Part shown: in pieces, positions 1 through 13,324 of the stretch
How the letters are laid out: every line of letters begins with the position of its first letter
Position numbering within the stretch: the stretch's first letter is position 1
Origin: Hybos culiciformis
Taxonomy: Eukaryota > Arthropoda > Insecta > Diptera > Hybotidae
Assembly: GCA_964007475.1 (NCBI GenBank)
Contig: OZ023274.1
Span: 95,923,750 to 95,987,749 of the forward strand
DNA length: 64,000 bases
Direction: 5' to 3'
The notes under the pieces: generated by a model
The model's database searches: none
What the model was told of the DNA's origin: nothing
Seen by the model: the letters and a program-made list of their open reading frames with translations, nothing else
Program-made: the position numbers and the translations under genes

Positions 1-303
1 AAATTTAACAGCAAACGAGAAATAAAAAAACCAAAGAATATCTTCTTTGTTTCTGTAATAATTTCTAAAACCTTGATTTAAGTATACGAAGGAAAAAAAG
101 AAAATAATAAATAAATTATCAAGCCTTAAAAAAAAAAATAATTCTCTTCATAATTGCAATACTGGACAATAACAGTAAGAACAAAAGAAAATTACAAAAA
201 TCTCCACCCCATCTTACTTCAGATATCATATCAACATAATTTAATAATAATTATTGTTGATTAAAAAATTCTGATATTATTGGTGGTACAACATCCTTTT
301 AAG

Positions 304-362
304 AAATTAAAAAAGAAAACGAAATGTTAGTTGCCCAAATTGTTGATTTAAATTCAAAATAA
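304..362 (+). CDS. Candidate 3'-terminal exon, unidentified
   Basis: After an AG at 302-303 the sequence reads (phase 2) ...IKKENEMLVAQIVDLNSK followed by TAA. The short peptide is heptad-like, as at the end of a coiled coil. The preceding pyrimidine tract is weak and no upstream exon was linked, so this may be a chance open stretch next to the assembly gap. Confidence 0.13.
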
Positions 363-376
363 AAAAAAATTAAATA

Positions 377-576
377 NNNNNNNNNNNNNNNNNNNNNNNN
401 NNNNNNNNNNNNNNNNNNNNNNNNNNNNNNNNNNNNNNNNNNNNNNNNNNNNNNNNNNNNNNNNNNNNNNNNNNNNNNNNNNNNNNNNNNNNNNNNNNNN
501 NNNNNNNNNNNNNNNNNNNNNNNNNNNNNNNNNNNNNNNNNNNNNNNNNNNNNNNNNNNNNNNNNNNNNNNNNNNN
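377..576. other. Assembly gap (200 Ns)
   Basis: Exactly 200 consecutive N bases, the usual placeholder for a gap of unknown or estimated size. Distances across it should not be trusted. Confidence 0.99.
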
Positions 577-852
577 TATCAAACTCTGGGAAATAAAAGA
601 TATTTCATATATTATAATAAACAAAACTTTATTATTGAATCACTGTTGAAGTGATGTTATTTGCTACATGTTTAGTACAAACTTTTAGAATTAAAAAAAT
701 TATATGCGCGAGGCCTGAATCGCTGCAAATATCTAATAACAAAAGTAGCGAACTTTATGCTTTTAATTAAGTCAGAATGTGATTTAAACATTCAATACGA
801 AAAAAAACTCTCACTTAAATTAAAAATTTGACTTAAAAAAAAAAAAACAGCA

Positions 853-924
853 TTAGGAAACGTTTATTAAACTCAAAAGTTGAATTACAGCTGCTGTGAA
901 ATATCGTCCACCAAGTTGTGAAAA
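853..924 (-). CDS. Candidate 3'-terminal exon, unidentified
   Basis: On the - strand an AG acceptor (complement of 925-926) is followed in phase 0 by 23 codons and TAA. The peptide begins FSQLGGRYFTAAVIQLL, with good amino-acid variety and a hydrophobic end. The stretch is more GC-rich than its surroundings. No partner exon or homology is recognised; a chance reading is possible. Confidence 0.2.
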   Translation of the reverse strand, partial: FSQLGGRYFTAAVIQLLSLINVS

Positions 925-2511
925 CTGATATGTAAGATCATTACAGTGTGCGTAAAATATATCTGTCAATTCTTTTTACACCATTCTCAGAAAAGTAAAT
1001 TGACCACTTTGCTGAAGTAATATTCCCTAGTTTACATTCTGATTACACTGGTTGTTATTTAAGCCGATTGTAAGAAAATTATTTCTTTTCAAAAACAACC
1101 AGTGTGAACCTGAAAAGTATTGTTGTTCTTTTAACACTTCTAAGTGTTGTTGTCCTTTCTACACAAGTAGTGTAGGCCGCTCATAATGAATCAATTTTTA
1201 ATATCAATTTATTGAATTCAATTGAAGATTCCAGAGTGATTTTGAATTTTTCGGATTTTTAATTTCGTTATTTTGAATTCGGAATTTGCAGCTTCGAGAT
1301 TTCATACCCAACAACCCAAAAGAAAATTTCTCTTGTATAAATATAACACTGCACCAAACTTGATGAATAAATATCACTTATTATAATTTTTTAAATGAGT
1401 TTTATATGTATAATCAAATTTTAATTTTTTTATTACTTATTTAATTCTATACGAAAAAAAAAGTTTATACGCATTACTATGGAAAATTTAAGTGCCACAC
1501 ACAAAATCAATATCAAATTATTTTTAATTTTTTTTAATGGGATTGGCATATGATATCGATTGGTGGATGTTAGGTTTATAATTTTCCAATGATATATATT
1601 TTTTTTTTTTTGCGTCCATAAAGAAACTAATTGATCTCTAGCACGCACTTTTTTATTTGTAAATAACCGTCTTGCAAAATTGTATCATTTATATAAAAAA
1701 ATTTATTTATTATTTTTATTTTTCAAAAAATATATGTACGTACATAAACACTGATAGCAAGTGAAAATTTTAAATTAAAATTTAAAAAATTTACATTTTG
1801 TATTATTAGTTTTTCCTATCAATTATTTTATTTACTCCCAATTTGAATTTATAATATTTCAGTAATCAGTATTAAGCCTTAAGTGCTGCGTTTATTTAAT
1901 ACTATATTATGAATGTGGAGCACTGATCGTTGATATAACCTCATTAAATAATAAATATCAAGTATAAGCTCAAAATGCTGCCTCTTTCCTAAATTCAAAA
2001 TTTAAATTCAAAAAGAATTCAGAAAAATATATTCAAATTTGATCAATTTTTATACGAAATATTCAAGAAATTAGTCAATAGGCCGAAAATGCTTAAAATA
2101 TTCCTCGTTTTGAATAAATTATCTAAAGGTAGCTTAAATAAGATTCAAAATTTTGCTATTTTTCTTTAATTTTTGGCAAAATTAATCTTGTGATACATTT
2201 TTCGATATCTCACTTCGGAAAATATATTTTGAAATCAATATCAGGCGTCCAAAATATGGTTTTTAATGTTACCTTCAATCTGCAAAATTATCAATAATAT
2301 TAAACTGAGGATAATAAATTCGATCAACTGTATAATATAATCTTATTTCAATATAAGATTTTGTCGTTAATGGAAATGTTAGAGTTAAAGGAATTATATT
2401 TTTTTATATTAATTTTAAATACTAACTAACTACATAATACTTTTCTTTCTTTTTTCGTTGAGTGCGGCAATTATTTTGAATTAAGAAAATTAAAAATCAT
2501 AGCTAATTTAG

Positions 2512-2601
2512 AGACGAAAAAAAAAAATGCGTGAGCTGCTTGATCTTGTGTTACATGTAAAAATACAACATCTGATTGGGGCGGAAAAACAGAAAATTTA
2601 A
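2512..2601 (+). CDS. Candidate 3'-terminal exon, unidentified
   Basis: A TTTAG acceptor at 2507-2511 is followed in phase 0 by 29 codons and TAA. The reading RRKKKMRELLDLVLHVKI continues to a terminal EKQKI, a basic, helical-looking peptide. An internal ATG lies at 2527. It could be noncoding, and no neighbouring exon was found. Confidence 0.13.
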   Translation, partial: RRKKKMRELLDLVLHVKIQHLIGAEKQKI

Positions 2602-5600
2602 ACTCTATAAAGTTTTAAAGTGGACATGCTATAAATAATATTAACTAGACTATTTATAAAACTACTTAAAAAAAAAATATGAAATTGTATATACATGTTA
2701 TGAAAAAAAAAAAAAAAACAATTATATATATGAAAGGTTAGGTAAACGTCCGTTTCATGTTAACAGTAGCAAAATATTATTAAAATTTATACATTTTCCT
2801 TTCAGTTAGTTATATACATATATTTTAAATTAAAACAACAGAAGATTTATAAATTTGTAGCACAGGAAATTGGAGGTTGAAACTATATAAATAAAGGACA
2901 TGTCTTTTCACAAGCAAAGTTAAAAATTATGATTAATGGTCATTTAAAGTTTGTAACATATAAAATTGTATTTTATGTATTATATATTTTCTTCATGGTT
3001 TTTTTTTTTTTTTTGGATTTATTATGTAAACTAATTTCATGTCTCGTTTTATGTTGGGTAAATAAAATTTATGATTATGACAAGATATAAATGAAAATGC
3101 AACAATATTGTCAGGAAAACAATGATTTTGATTTAATTACTTTGTAATCAAAAATTAATAAATTCGTTATTATTTTTGTTTTTCTTACTAAGTTAAAAAG
3201 AAAATTATAAGGAGTAACAAAAGTAAGAAGAAATGAATTAGAGTAAATGTATAGAAGATATCAAACAATCACTTAAGTATGTTATTACGAAAAATTTCTT
3301 AAAAATTTATAGACTTATAGTGAGAAATAATGGATATATACCATTCGAATAAGTTCTGAAGTTTTCAAGCGAAACTAACAATTTTTGATGTGGAAATCTC
3401 AAAAGATTTTCCATTTTCATAAAAATTTACCAAAAAATATTTGTGCAATATTCAGTCAGGCCAACTTTCTGTAAGATATTTCAATATTTTAATGTCAAAT
3501 TAATAAATTACAATTCATATTATATCAGTTGTATATGTTGACCAACATACAATCATTTAGAATTTTTTATATATATGTTAATAAAGTTCTTTTCATGAAT
3601 AAATCAGAATCAAATTTATTGTTATAATATGCATTTTAGAAATTTGATAAATTTTAAATAAATTCTCTTAAAGAACAACATAATATTAACGTTCCAGAGT
3701 ATTTTTGTGATATCATTTTCTTCCCAGCTCTAATGAGTGACTGAGTATTAAGTAGCAATTAATAAAGGATCAGTTGATGAAAGTAAAATGGAAATTAAAT
3801 AAAGAAGTGAAAAAAACTAATTAGAAATTGTACTAGTTCAAAAAATGTTCAGAAGTTGACAATAGGTTAAAAGTATAAAATTTGTCGTATGGAAGTGGAT
3901 TAGAACTGGAACTGGAATTACATTTATTTCAGATCTTCCAACCAATTCTAGAACTATTGGGAAATATTTTAAGTATTTAATTACTGATCCTCGGCAAGAA
4001 TGTTTTCAAAATAAATGTTTTGCAATATATTTAATACCTATCTTGTTATATAAAAGTCTAATATAAATTGATTTATGTGTAATCTTCAAATATTGCACTA
4101 TTTAAATAAAATATTTTAAAAATTGTAACAATTTAATCATTTCATAGAAAATTCCATTAAAATCATATTAAATAGAATTATGCGTATAAAGATTACACAT
4201 AGATAACGTTTTGTAAATAATAGCAGCAATAACTTGGTACATACAAACACAGCATGACATTTTGATTCGTTTATAAGGTAAATTTTATATAAATTAAAAA
4301 TCTATTTAAAGTAGACTAACTGCTTGATTATTTTTAAAAAAAAATTAATTTCGTAATATCTATATGCTTTCGAAAGTATATAATCTTCCTGAAATTCCTC
4401 TGAAACTAAATGGTTTTATTATCAATACATTGATCGTGGAAGCATAAAAATAATAAAAATAAAAAATTCGGTCGAAGTCATTTCACTTAATTAAACTTTG
4501 ATGTTCAATATAGAAAATCATAAAATTTCAATTTGTCACATAAATACTTAATTGTATAATTTTTCTGATTACTATTTAGCGGAAAAGCAAATTATTTGTT
4601 TATTATTTCTGCAAGTATTATGTCAACATCATTTTTATGTGTATATTGCAATCAAAATTATAATTTCTGTTATCAAAATTTTTAGTATTATTATATTTTA
4701 TATAAAATAATGTAATTTAATTTTTTTTTTTCTAATTTGTTTTTACATCAAGAAAAACACTAAATTTTTTTTTTTTTTTTTATATATATTTTGCTTCTGC
4801 TATAATGTTACAAAAAAAATAAAATAATACATAAAAAATACACTATTTTTCTTTTACATTTATGGATCAATTTATCAATGAAATCACTTTAGATTTATTA
4901 ACATATTATGCATGTATCATACATTAATAAAAATTACAAATTCAGGAAGACATTTTTGTAAATGGCATAAAGAAAAAAAAAAAAAAACATTGTATGTGTG
5001 TAAAATTGATACTTAACATTAATTATAATTGGAATTTTCTTAGTTATTTATATATATATACATATTATGTATGTTCATAAAATTGCGTATCCAAAGCATT
5101 TATTAAAATATATAGCTAAGCAAAAACAGCAGGAATAAATTAGTTTAAATTGAGGTCTATATATTTTTATTTTATTTTTTTTTTTAAATAAAATTTGCAT
5201 TCAAACAAAACATATAACTACTATACGCATTTATGTTTTTTTAAAATAATATGTTTTAAGCATTTAACAAAAAATAATATATGAACATTGAACAAATTAT
5301 TAATTTTAAAAATAACATTGATTATAATGATTTATAAGTAGTATGTACGTCGAGATACGCTTATATTTTAATAAGATTGATAAAATTTTGTATTACATAT
5401 ATTGATAAGATTTATAAAATATAAATTTTAAATTTTTAAGCTCAATTCCCAAAATATTTAAGTTTTGGTAATTTAAATTAAACAAAATACTGAGTCTGAC
5501 AACATTGAAACGAGCCTTAATCAATCCATCTTTCTGTAATTCTGTATGGATAGGACATATTTAGTGAAATTAAATAAAGTTAGTAAACTGTAACACATTT

Positions 5601-6596
5601 ATCGTTATGGTGGGATTTAGCCTACAACATTAGTAATCAAAATCAAATGTCATACCTTTAGTTCATAAAGAAAAAGGAATAAAAACCTAAATCTTCTTTT
5701 AAAGTATTTTAGGTATTAGTTACATATTTTTCTTTTGCAATAAACTTTCTTCTTTTTTTTTTTTGTTCATTATTTTCTCAAGTAATTTAGGACTTTATCT
5801 GTATTCTTGTCAATATGTCAAATCGAATGACATATTGAATTTTGAGAATTCATAACAAAAGAAGAAAAAAAAATTGTTTTTTTCTCTCGTTATAATACTA
5901 TTTACTTCGCTTGAAAATGGCGTCTAAGTTAATCATTGGCTAGACATTCGAAAACAAGTATATTACAAACACCATTATTTCTAAATTTGATATTATTTTT
6001 ATAGAATTTTAATGGATGATGATAAAATAAAATGTTATGATTCTAGGATAAGATATGATACAGGAATCGAATCAATAATCAAACTATGACGTAGTATGTA
6101 TTTTTCTAAACCCATTTTAAATTTTCCGAAAGGAAACCTATATATGTTGTAGTAACAAATGTTTTTATCGTTATCTTTTGATTATTGTCTAAGTTTAATC
6201 AAAACTTGGATGAAGAATCAACATAGTTTTAATTAGAAAAATTAAAAACAATTAAAGATGGTTTTTGAATTGATAGAGTACTAAAAATTTATAAATCATT
6301 CATTAGATAAGGTTATAAAGTCTTAAAGTACTATACTATATGCTTGTGCTTAGAATAAATTTATCCCGAAAATTATGTCATTCTTTAAAATTGACATAGA
6401 ACAAGTCTTCCAATTTTTAAATCAATTTTAAAATTTAAGTATTTGTTTTAATTTTTTTTTTTTGCAAGTAATGAGAAAGAAATATAGAATCTGAATATTC
6501 GCATATATATAGAGGATATTATGTAAAATGGAAATTGGTGTAAAAGTTTAGCAAGACATATCGTTACTTCCAAATTTTGAATTTTGCTAATCATAG

Positions 6597-6633
6597 GGCC
6601 GTCGTCACCGTTGCATCAGACAATGATGAATAA
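6597..6633 (+). CDS. Candidate 3'-terminal exon, unidentified
   Basis: After ATAG at 6593-6596 the sequence reads, in phase 1, AVVTVASDNDE and TAA. The 37-base stretch is strikingly GC-rich against its surroundings and ends in an acidic tail, as many cytosolic proteins do. No partner exon was identified. Confidence 0.18.
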
Positions 6634-7753
6634 CTACGATTTATTTAAATTGACCTTTTGTCGGAACATAAATGCAATGATGGCACATAAATTATATTAT
6701 TTTCTTGGAAGTTTTTCATAAATTGTTTTAATCCTAAATTGTTTATTTTCTTAACTCTGTCTTTCTAATCAATTTGTCAAAGGAAACAGCTCAAGATGTG
6801 TCTTAAAATGATATTAAAGTTTTAAACTGACTTGACTAAAAATTATTCTCAATGACTGTACTCAAAGTGTTCAAAATTGGGTCCCAAATATATAAAACAC
6901 TTTATGTAGTAGTAAATTATATGCTTCCGAAACCAAAAAAAGAAAAATACTTATATATTTTTTTTCAATAAAGAAATAAATAAAATTGTCTTGCTGCTGT
7001 TTGCCCCAATAGCTTTTTATACACAACAGATAATTGAATAATACCGCCACCGCACAAATTTACATTTCAATGTTTCCTATAAATTCCCTAAAAGAATAAA
7101 TTTCTTAATCAGAATGTCTCCATGGGCAACTTTTGCAATTATTATACTGTTTTTATTTTTTTATTTTTTTTTTATTTCTTTTTTAGCTTACAAATATTAC
7201 AATTTTATTTTTTTTTTTGTATTCTGCATTTTTGATTATTGTTAAACTCATATGAATGTAAGTTGATTGAATTTTGTTTTGTTTTTTCTTTTTTCGATTT
7301 TCTGTTCTAGATTATGCAGATTTATCTGTTTAAAAAGACATAATTCTGTTAAATTTAAAATTTAAGTTGTTAAAATAGATGTAACTTAATTTTAGTTGAT
7401 TTGTTTTAAAAAGTTTTTTTTTTTTTTCATGTTTTTTAAATAAATTCTAAATAAACATTATTTTAAATTAAATAATATGTATGTGGGTTCTAATAAACTA
7501 TAATATACGCAAAAGAATGTAGTAAAAAAAAATATTGTAATCATTTACAATAAATGATATTTTTTATTTTTGATATTTATTATTATTATTTTATTTTTGA
7601 TATTTTGTATCCTACAGTTCCTCACTTATAAAGGCGTTTCCATGATCGTTTTTTATTCTAGAATACTAGTTGGATAGGCAATCTAATAATAATCAAATGA
7701 ACAGAATATCCAGAATTGTATATCCAAACGCAAACAAAAAAATTGTTTAATTT

Positions 7754-8020
7754 CGAAGGACGATTCCCGGACAGTTGCCCAAATGACATTTGACAATCTG
7801 ACATTTGCCCACGGACATCTGCCAATCTGACATTTGACCAGTTTTTTAATTTAACAAAATTTAACAATACTCAGCTAAAAAAACTTTTTTTTTGAAAAAA
7901 ATTGACCTTTAAAGTTGGAAATAAATTTGTGAAAGGTGTGAAGAGGAACGGGGAAATATCGGATTGGCAAATGTCAGATTGTCAAATCTCATTTGGGCAA
8001 CTGTATGCCCCCCGAAGGAC
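7754..8020. mobile_element. Fold-back element/MITE with 8-bp target duplication
   Basis: CGAAGGAC occurs at 7754-7761 and again at 8013-8020, bounding a 251-bp element (7762-8012). Inside the ends are imperfect inverted arms of about 40 bp with cores ACAGTTGCCCAAATGA (left) and its complement (right). The arms contain further short repeats of GACATTTGCC and GACAATCTG. There is no coding capacity. The first 10 or so outer bases match poorly, so the boundary rests mainly on the duplicated octamer. An 8-bp duplication suits a hAT-type MITE; the class is inferred. Confidence 0.65.
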
Positions 8021-11000
8021 ACCCTAGCTCCACAGCAATTATTATAATTCTGTTTTGCTTTGGCCAGTGATATTGGCTAAACCGCTGGATATTTTTTCTG
8101 CAATTTTGGTTCAAAAGAACACTTTTAAAGAAATTTACCACTGCCGCCGTCTGCAGTCTTTTACTTAATTACTTAATTACTTCAACAAATTTTTTTCTAT
8201 ATAAATTAAAATTCTAATTTCTCGCTTTTTCTGAAACTAAGTAAGTTTCTTAATATAATCAATTAATTAATTTAGAAATTATAAAATTATATAAAATGCA
8301 CCTATAATCCAAAAACGAATTTAATTTAAGTGATTGGAATCATATTTCATATATATGTATATAAGTGCAAAAATAGTACCTAAGTAAAAAAAAAAGACTT
8401 ACAAAAAAAAAAAACAAAGTAAAAATAGACCACCCACTTAAAACACATTTCATTTCATTGGCTTTAAAGAGCAATTCCGTTTATGAATTTTAAATGACAC
8501 AAAAATGAAATTAAAACACGCGACGACAACATTTGAATAATAATAAAGTGAATGAAAAAATAAAAGTTATATGTATATTTTTGTTAATTTTTATTTTTTT
8601 TTTATTTTTCAAAAAATAAAGTAGCCAAAAGTAATAAATCAACCAGTTTTGAAATTTTCTCACAAAATTTTTGTTTTTTTTTTTACCATGAATGAATTAG
8701 TATACAATATGGGAAATACGACAAGAAATAAAGCTCCTGTCAGAAATTAATCAGCTTTTATGAATATTAACACCGAAAACATTAATTTAATATTTCACTT
8801 GTTTTCCTGTTTACAGTATTGGTTAATCAAATTCTATTCAATTACACCTAATTTTTTATATATATGTACAGAATGCAGAAAATTATAAAGCAATATTATA
8901 TAGTTACATTTAAGTCAAACCAAACCTAAAATTGACGTCACGAATATTTTATTTTAATAAAAAATATTTTTATTTGTTACCGTGTTCAAAAGTTCAAAAC
9001 AGAAAATTAATTTAATTTAAATTCGATCAAAAAACCAAAAGAAATAATTAAGACAAAAATTAATTTGTTTTTTTCTCAAAATCTCCAAATTGACATTTTT
9101 AAGTTTTAAAAATCCAAACTTTTTGTATAATATCGTCCAAAAAAAAATGTTAAAATATTCTAATTTAATTCTTTTTTTTTTCGAGAATAACATTAATTAT
9201 GGGAGGCGCCAATTTTTCAATTAATATAATGTTTAAAAATAAAAATAAATGGCGAAATATTTCAATAAAATTGCTTTTTTTTATTATTACTTTATTTTTA
9301 ATGCTACTACGTGATTAAAATTCAATGAAAGATAACTCTAAATCACGATATTTTTTATTTCAATTGGTTTTTAAATTCAGTTTTGATTGATTTTTGCTCA
9401 ATATTATGACATGACAACTAAAATCTTAATAATAAAAATCTATTAGTAATACAAAATAAAATTTGTATCGAATATATTTCAAATACTAAAGGTACAAGGA
9501 AATGAATTATAAATTTCGGAAGCATATTAAAATATTGTAACATTTCGAAGGAAAGTATAACTATATTAGATGTCGCCTAAAATACTAAAAATTAATGAAA
9601 AATCGAGGAATTGGTGGGTCCACATTAAATTTGTAGTTGTTAGTTGAGTACTACGTTTCGATAAAAATGTTGTGATTTTCTATAAACGATGTATATAAGA
9701 CGATTTGGAAAAGAATTTTCGCAACATATAGTTTCATATCATTACCTCTATTACATAATATATTACTGTCAAATGATTAAATTTACTCAGTTGACACCAA
9801 AATTAAATTTTGAAAACAAATAGTTTTCAATTTTATTAGAAACTTTTTTATTTTCTGTAACAAAACTTATATAATTTCAAAGTTAGTAAACTCAAAATAA
9901 TTTATGTAAATATGTAATACATTTATTTTTTTTCTTTATAATATGTTTAGAAAATTTATTCAATACAAAATCCCAACGGAATCTATTAGGTCTCCCCAAT
10001 TAAAGAAGAATATAAAATTATAAATTATATCTGAATAAAAAAAAATAAAATAAAATAATAATAAATTCTTGTATTTCATTGACTAAGAAAAAAAAAATTT
10101 TTAAATCCCTACCATTTTTATTATTTTACAATAAAATTTTGAAATCTAAAGCAATATTCCAGATGTTTTTCTAACGAATCTTTTATCTTTTATTTGTGTT
10201 TTTTTTCTATATGTACATTATGATATACATATTTATATATGCATGAACATAATAGCATAATATTCTACATAACTATATATGTACATCTAAGTCTGACCAT
10301 CAGAACTTAATTTGATCATATTCATTTAAAAAAAAATAATAAAAAAAAATTCCGTTTTATTTTTCGTTGTAAGAAATTAAATAAACATTATCGTGATATG
10401 CATGACATATTCTGGTAATGGTCACACCGTTGTATTAAATTTATTCTCTTTAAATTAATAAAACGTCCTCAAGAAATGAAAAAAAAATAAAAAATTAAAA
10501 AATCCTGTTTTAATTGTAACATAATGTTCATATCATAAATAAATATAAAAAAAAAAAAAGATTTTCCAACCAAAATATATAATATAATCAGTTTCTCACG
10601 GAATTCAAATTCCATATCATGATGAAACGGATTTTTTTTTTATCTCTTATGGTCAGTTATATGGTCAAGCTGTTAAACTAGTTTAACAAGAATTGTTATT
10701 TTTTTTTTTTAATTCCTTTAAATCAAAAATTTTCCATAAGAAATTGTATCCTTTTTTTACAAAAATTATGTAAATTAAAAAACAGAAATAAAAAAAATCG
10801 CATATCTTATAACTATATGTCCTGGAAGGACATATCAGCGAATATCCTTACAAAAAAAAAAAAAAGAAAAGATAATTAAAGAAACATAATAAATTATATA
10901 ACGGTCAGAAAATGGAAAAAAACTGTATTTTCTTCAATGTGCACAAGTTTTAACCATTACATGTAAGTTATTATGTATTTGACGTATGTGCCGCAATTTT

Positions 11001-12178
11001 GTGAACTATGGTCACATTTTTGCGATGTTAGACTATCGTTCCAATCGCTTTGATTCATTATAAATAGCACCTGTCGTAGAATAAAGTTCCTTCATATTAG
11101 GATGACAAAAAATCTACTTCATCAATTCGTCATATCTAATCGATTCGTCATATCTAATCATATCTAATCGAAGTTTCCAGCTATATTTTTATACCCTAGT
11201 ATTCTTCAGTTAAAAAATCATATACGTGAGACATAATAAATTAAATTTCTTTTATTTTAAATAAAATAGGATATATTTTTTTTTTTAATAATTATTTATT
11301 ATGTCCATTTCTTCACCCTATTCAAAGAAAATTTTATTGCTTAACATTTTTTTTTATTTTTATTTTTTTTAATATATCCCTATTATAAATTTGAACAGCC
11401 GGACATTTATTTACATATAAGTTCTTGAAAACAAAACAAAAATTGAAGAAATACTGACCATTATGAAAAATAAATAATTAATTGTAAAAAAAAAAGGATC
11501 TGTAATCAATATAATGTATACATAAAAAAAAAAAAGATTTTACGTTCTTCAACATAAAAGGGTAAAAAAATATTTAAATATCGTATGAAAAAAGGATAAT
11601 GATTTTTGTTTTTTATATAAAAAGACATATAGAAGATAATTCTGTTCTCACCCCTTTTTTAATCAGATGGATAAAATGAAAAAATAAATGGTAATCTAAC
11701 TGTTACGGATTTTTCCTTTTAATTTTCTTTATTGTTAGAAAACATTGTTTTTTTACATCAGACATAATGACAACAAAGATAAGTAATTTTCTTTTAAGAC
11801 GTTTTGAAAATCAGAAATTCTTATCTCTAAATAACGACAAAAAATTAAAAAAGTGACAGCTCACATAGAAATAATTTAAGGAAAAAAATTTAAAAGTTCT
11901 TAATATGTAAAATAAGATACATCTGATTTACATTGTTTTCTATGAAAATCTCCCAAAATCTGTTTGTAAAATATTTATTGAATATTTTGAGCCTGGATAA
12001 TTAAACTTAATTCCAAACTAAAACTACAACTGTTAACACTTAACAGGAAACCGATGAACAAAGTTTTAAAAATTAGATTGTTCAAGAAAATTATTTGAAA
12101 GTTCCGCAAATATTATTCAATTGTTACAGCGAAATCTTATGTTAACATTTACTATGTTATTGTTCTAATAATCATATA
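8021..12178. other. AT-rich stretch without a recognised gene
   Basis: Many poly(A)/poly(T) runs. A GC-richer patch lies at about 10980-11110 with short open readings on both strands, none convincing. A short tandem repeat of ATCGATTCGTCATATCTA is present near 11120-11170. Otherwise nothing recognisable. Confidence 0.5.
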
Positions 12179-12186
12179 CCTATATA

Positions 12187-13316
12187 CAGGCCCGGCTCGA
12201 GGCGTGTGCGAACTGTGCACTGCACACAGGCGCCGTAGGCGCCAGTAATGAAAAGGCGCCTACAAGCCAATATGAAATTTAAATTTCAACAAAAATAATT
12301 TTTTTTTAAATGTATACAAATTTTTTTTGAGTTTTTGATTTTTGGAGCAAACGAACTACAAAATTATCTGAAATTGTTGTCTCGCAAAATTGAAAATGAT
12401 ATTAATCCAGAAAACATTTTAAACTGGATTTATAACAATAATGTTGAAGAACTCTTTCCAAATGCACTGATTTAAGGGTATTACCATAAAGGAAGTATAA
12501 ATATGAGAAATTAATTCCATACAAAAAAATCAAATTAAAAAAATTAAACAAAAAATATGAAATCAAAAAATGAAATCACTATCCCATTATGCCTTGTTCG
12601 CATTATAATTTAAATTCTACTTAGATTCCGGAAAACAAATTGCCGTTCGCATTACAATATTGATGGAATTTGATGATGTATAAAAAACAATTGAGAAAGA
12701 GAAAAAATGTTTGTTGTTGAAAATTTTGACTTTTTATCTCGCTTTTTATCAATTTTATTTTGTTTTTTCTTCATTTTGACTCGAATTTGACAAAAAAAAT
12801 TGTTGCCACCTATAACAAAATTTCAAAAAGTGAGTGAAAGTAACTATAAATGTAGAATTCCAAACCTGACAAACTAGAATATAAAAGTGGAATATACAAA
12901 TTCCGGAATATTTTTTATATGAAAAATCCAGTTCATATTCCTGAAATATTCCGGAAAACAGCATATTCCACAAATATTCTCCTAATGCGAACAGCATATT
13001 ATTGGGATAGTGATTTCATATAGACCCACATTTTTGTTTAGTTTTTTTAATATGAATTTTTTGTATGGAATGAATTTCTCTTATTTATGCTTACTTTGTG
13101 GTATTACTAACTTTACCCGTTTCAGTTGCTAAAGGTGAGAGAACTTTTCCAAAATTAAAACTGATCAAAAATTACTTCGGATCAACTATCGGGCAAGAAA
13201 AATGGAATTTAGCTAGTGTTTGCTTTTTGAGCCTTTGAGTATCTAATTGAAAACTTTTTCAAAGGCGCCAATCATTCCTTACACACACACACAAAAAAAA
13301 CCACGAGCCGGGCCTG
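12187..13316 (+). mobile_element. hAT-family transposon remnant (non-autonomous)
   Basis: The ends form a terminal inverted repeat: CAGGCCCGGCTCGAGG on the left, and its near-complement CC(A)CGAGCCGGGCCTG on the right. The 8-bp target duplication CCTATATA is exact (12179-12186 and 13317-13324). GGCGCC motifs lie just inside both ends. On the + strand, pieces of a hAT C-terminal dimerisation domain remain. At about 12340-12475 the reading ends ENILNWIYNNNVEELFPNAL. At about 13100-13238 it reads LLTLPVSVAKGERTFPKLK, then LIKNYFGSTIGQEKWNLAS before a stop. The N-terminal BED finger and most of the RNase-H-like core are missing. A separate inverted-repeat element splits the two pieces. Intact target duplication and decayed coding sequence suggest an internally deleted copy mobilised by a full-length relative elsewhere. 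Confidence 0.9.
12485..13099. mobile_element. Long-inverted-repeat MITE nested in the hAT remnant
   Basis: The octamer GGTATTAC flanks this 615-bp insert on both sides (12477-12484 and 13100-13107). Its left arm (12485 to about 12606) is the diverged inverse of its right arm (about 12984-13099). Shared blocks include GAGAAATT.ATTCCATAC, TGAAATCACTATCCCA and GTTCGCATTA. The insert falls between the FPNAL and LLTLPV parts of the hAT transposase, which normally lie close together, confirming that it arrived later. No coding sequence is recognised inside. The 8-bp duplication suits hAT- or P-type mobilisation; the exact superfamily is not decided. Confidence 0.82.
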
Positions 13317-13324
13317 CCTATATA

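Larger units (their letters stand above)
577..6596. other. AT-rich stretch without a recognised gene
   Basis: Mostly A/T homopolymers and short AT repeats. Two tentative terminal exons (853-924 and 2512-2601) are listed separately. A 12-bp inverted pair (ACACTGGTTGTT and its complement, about 1045-1110) could form a hairpin with a loop of roughly 45 bases. No transposon ends or long frames were recognised. Confidence 0.5.

Noticed and set aside
6961..7065. GC-richer patch open in several frames on both strands
   Set aside because: Three competing readings are all plausible and none has consistent splice sites, so no coding call can be made.
10980..11110. Balanced-composition patch with a 44-codon - strand frame
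   Set aside because: No splice signals or recognisable motif; a frame of that length is expected by chance several times in the window.
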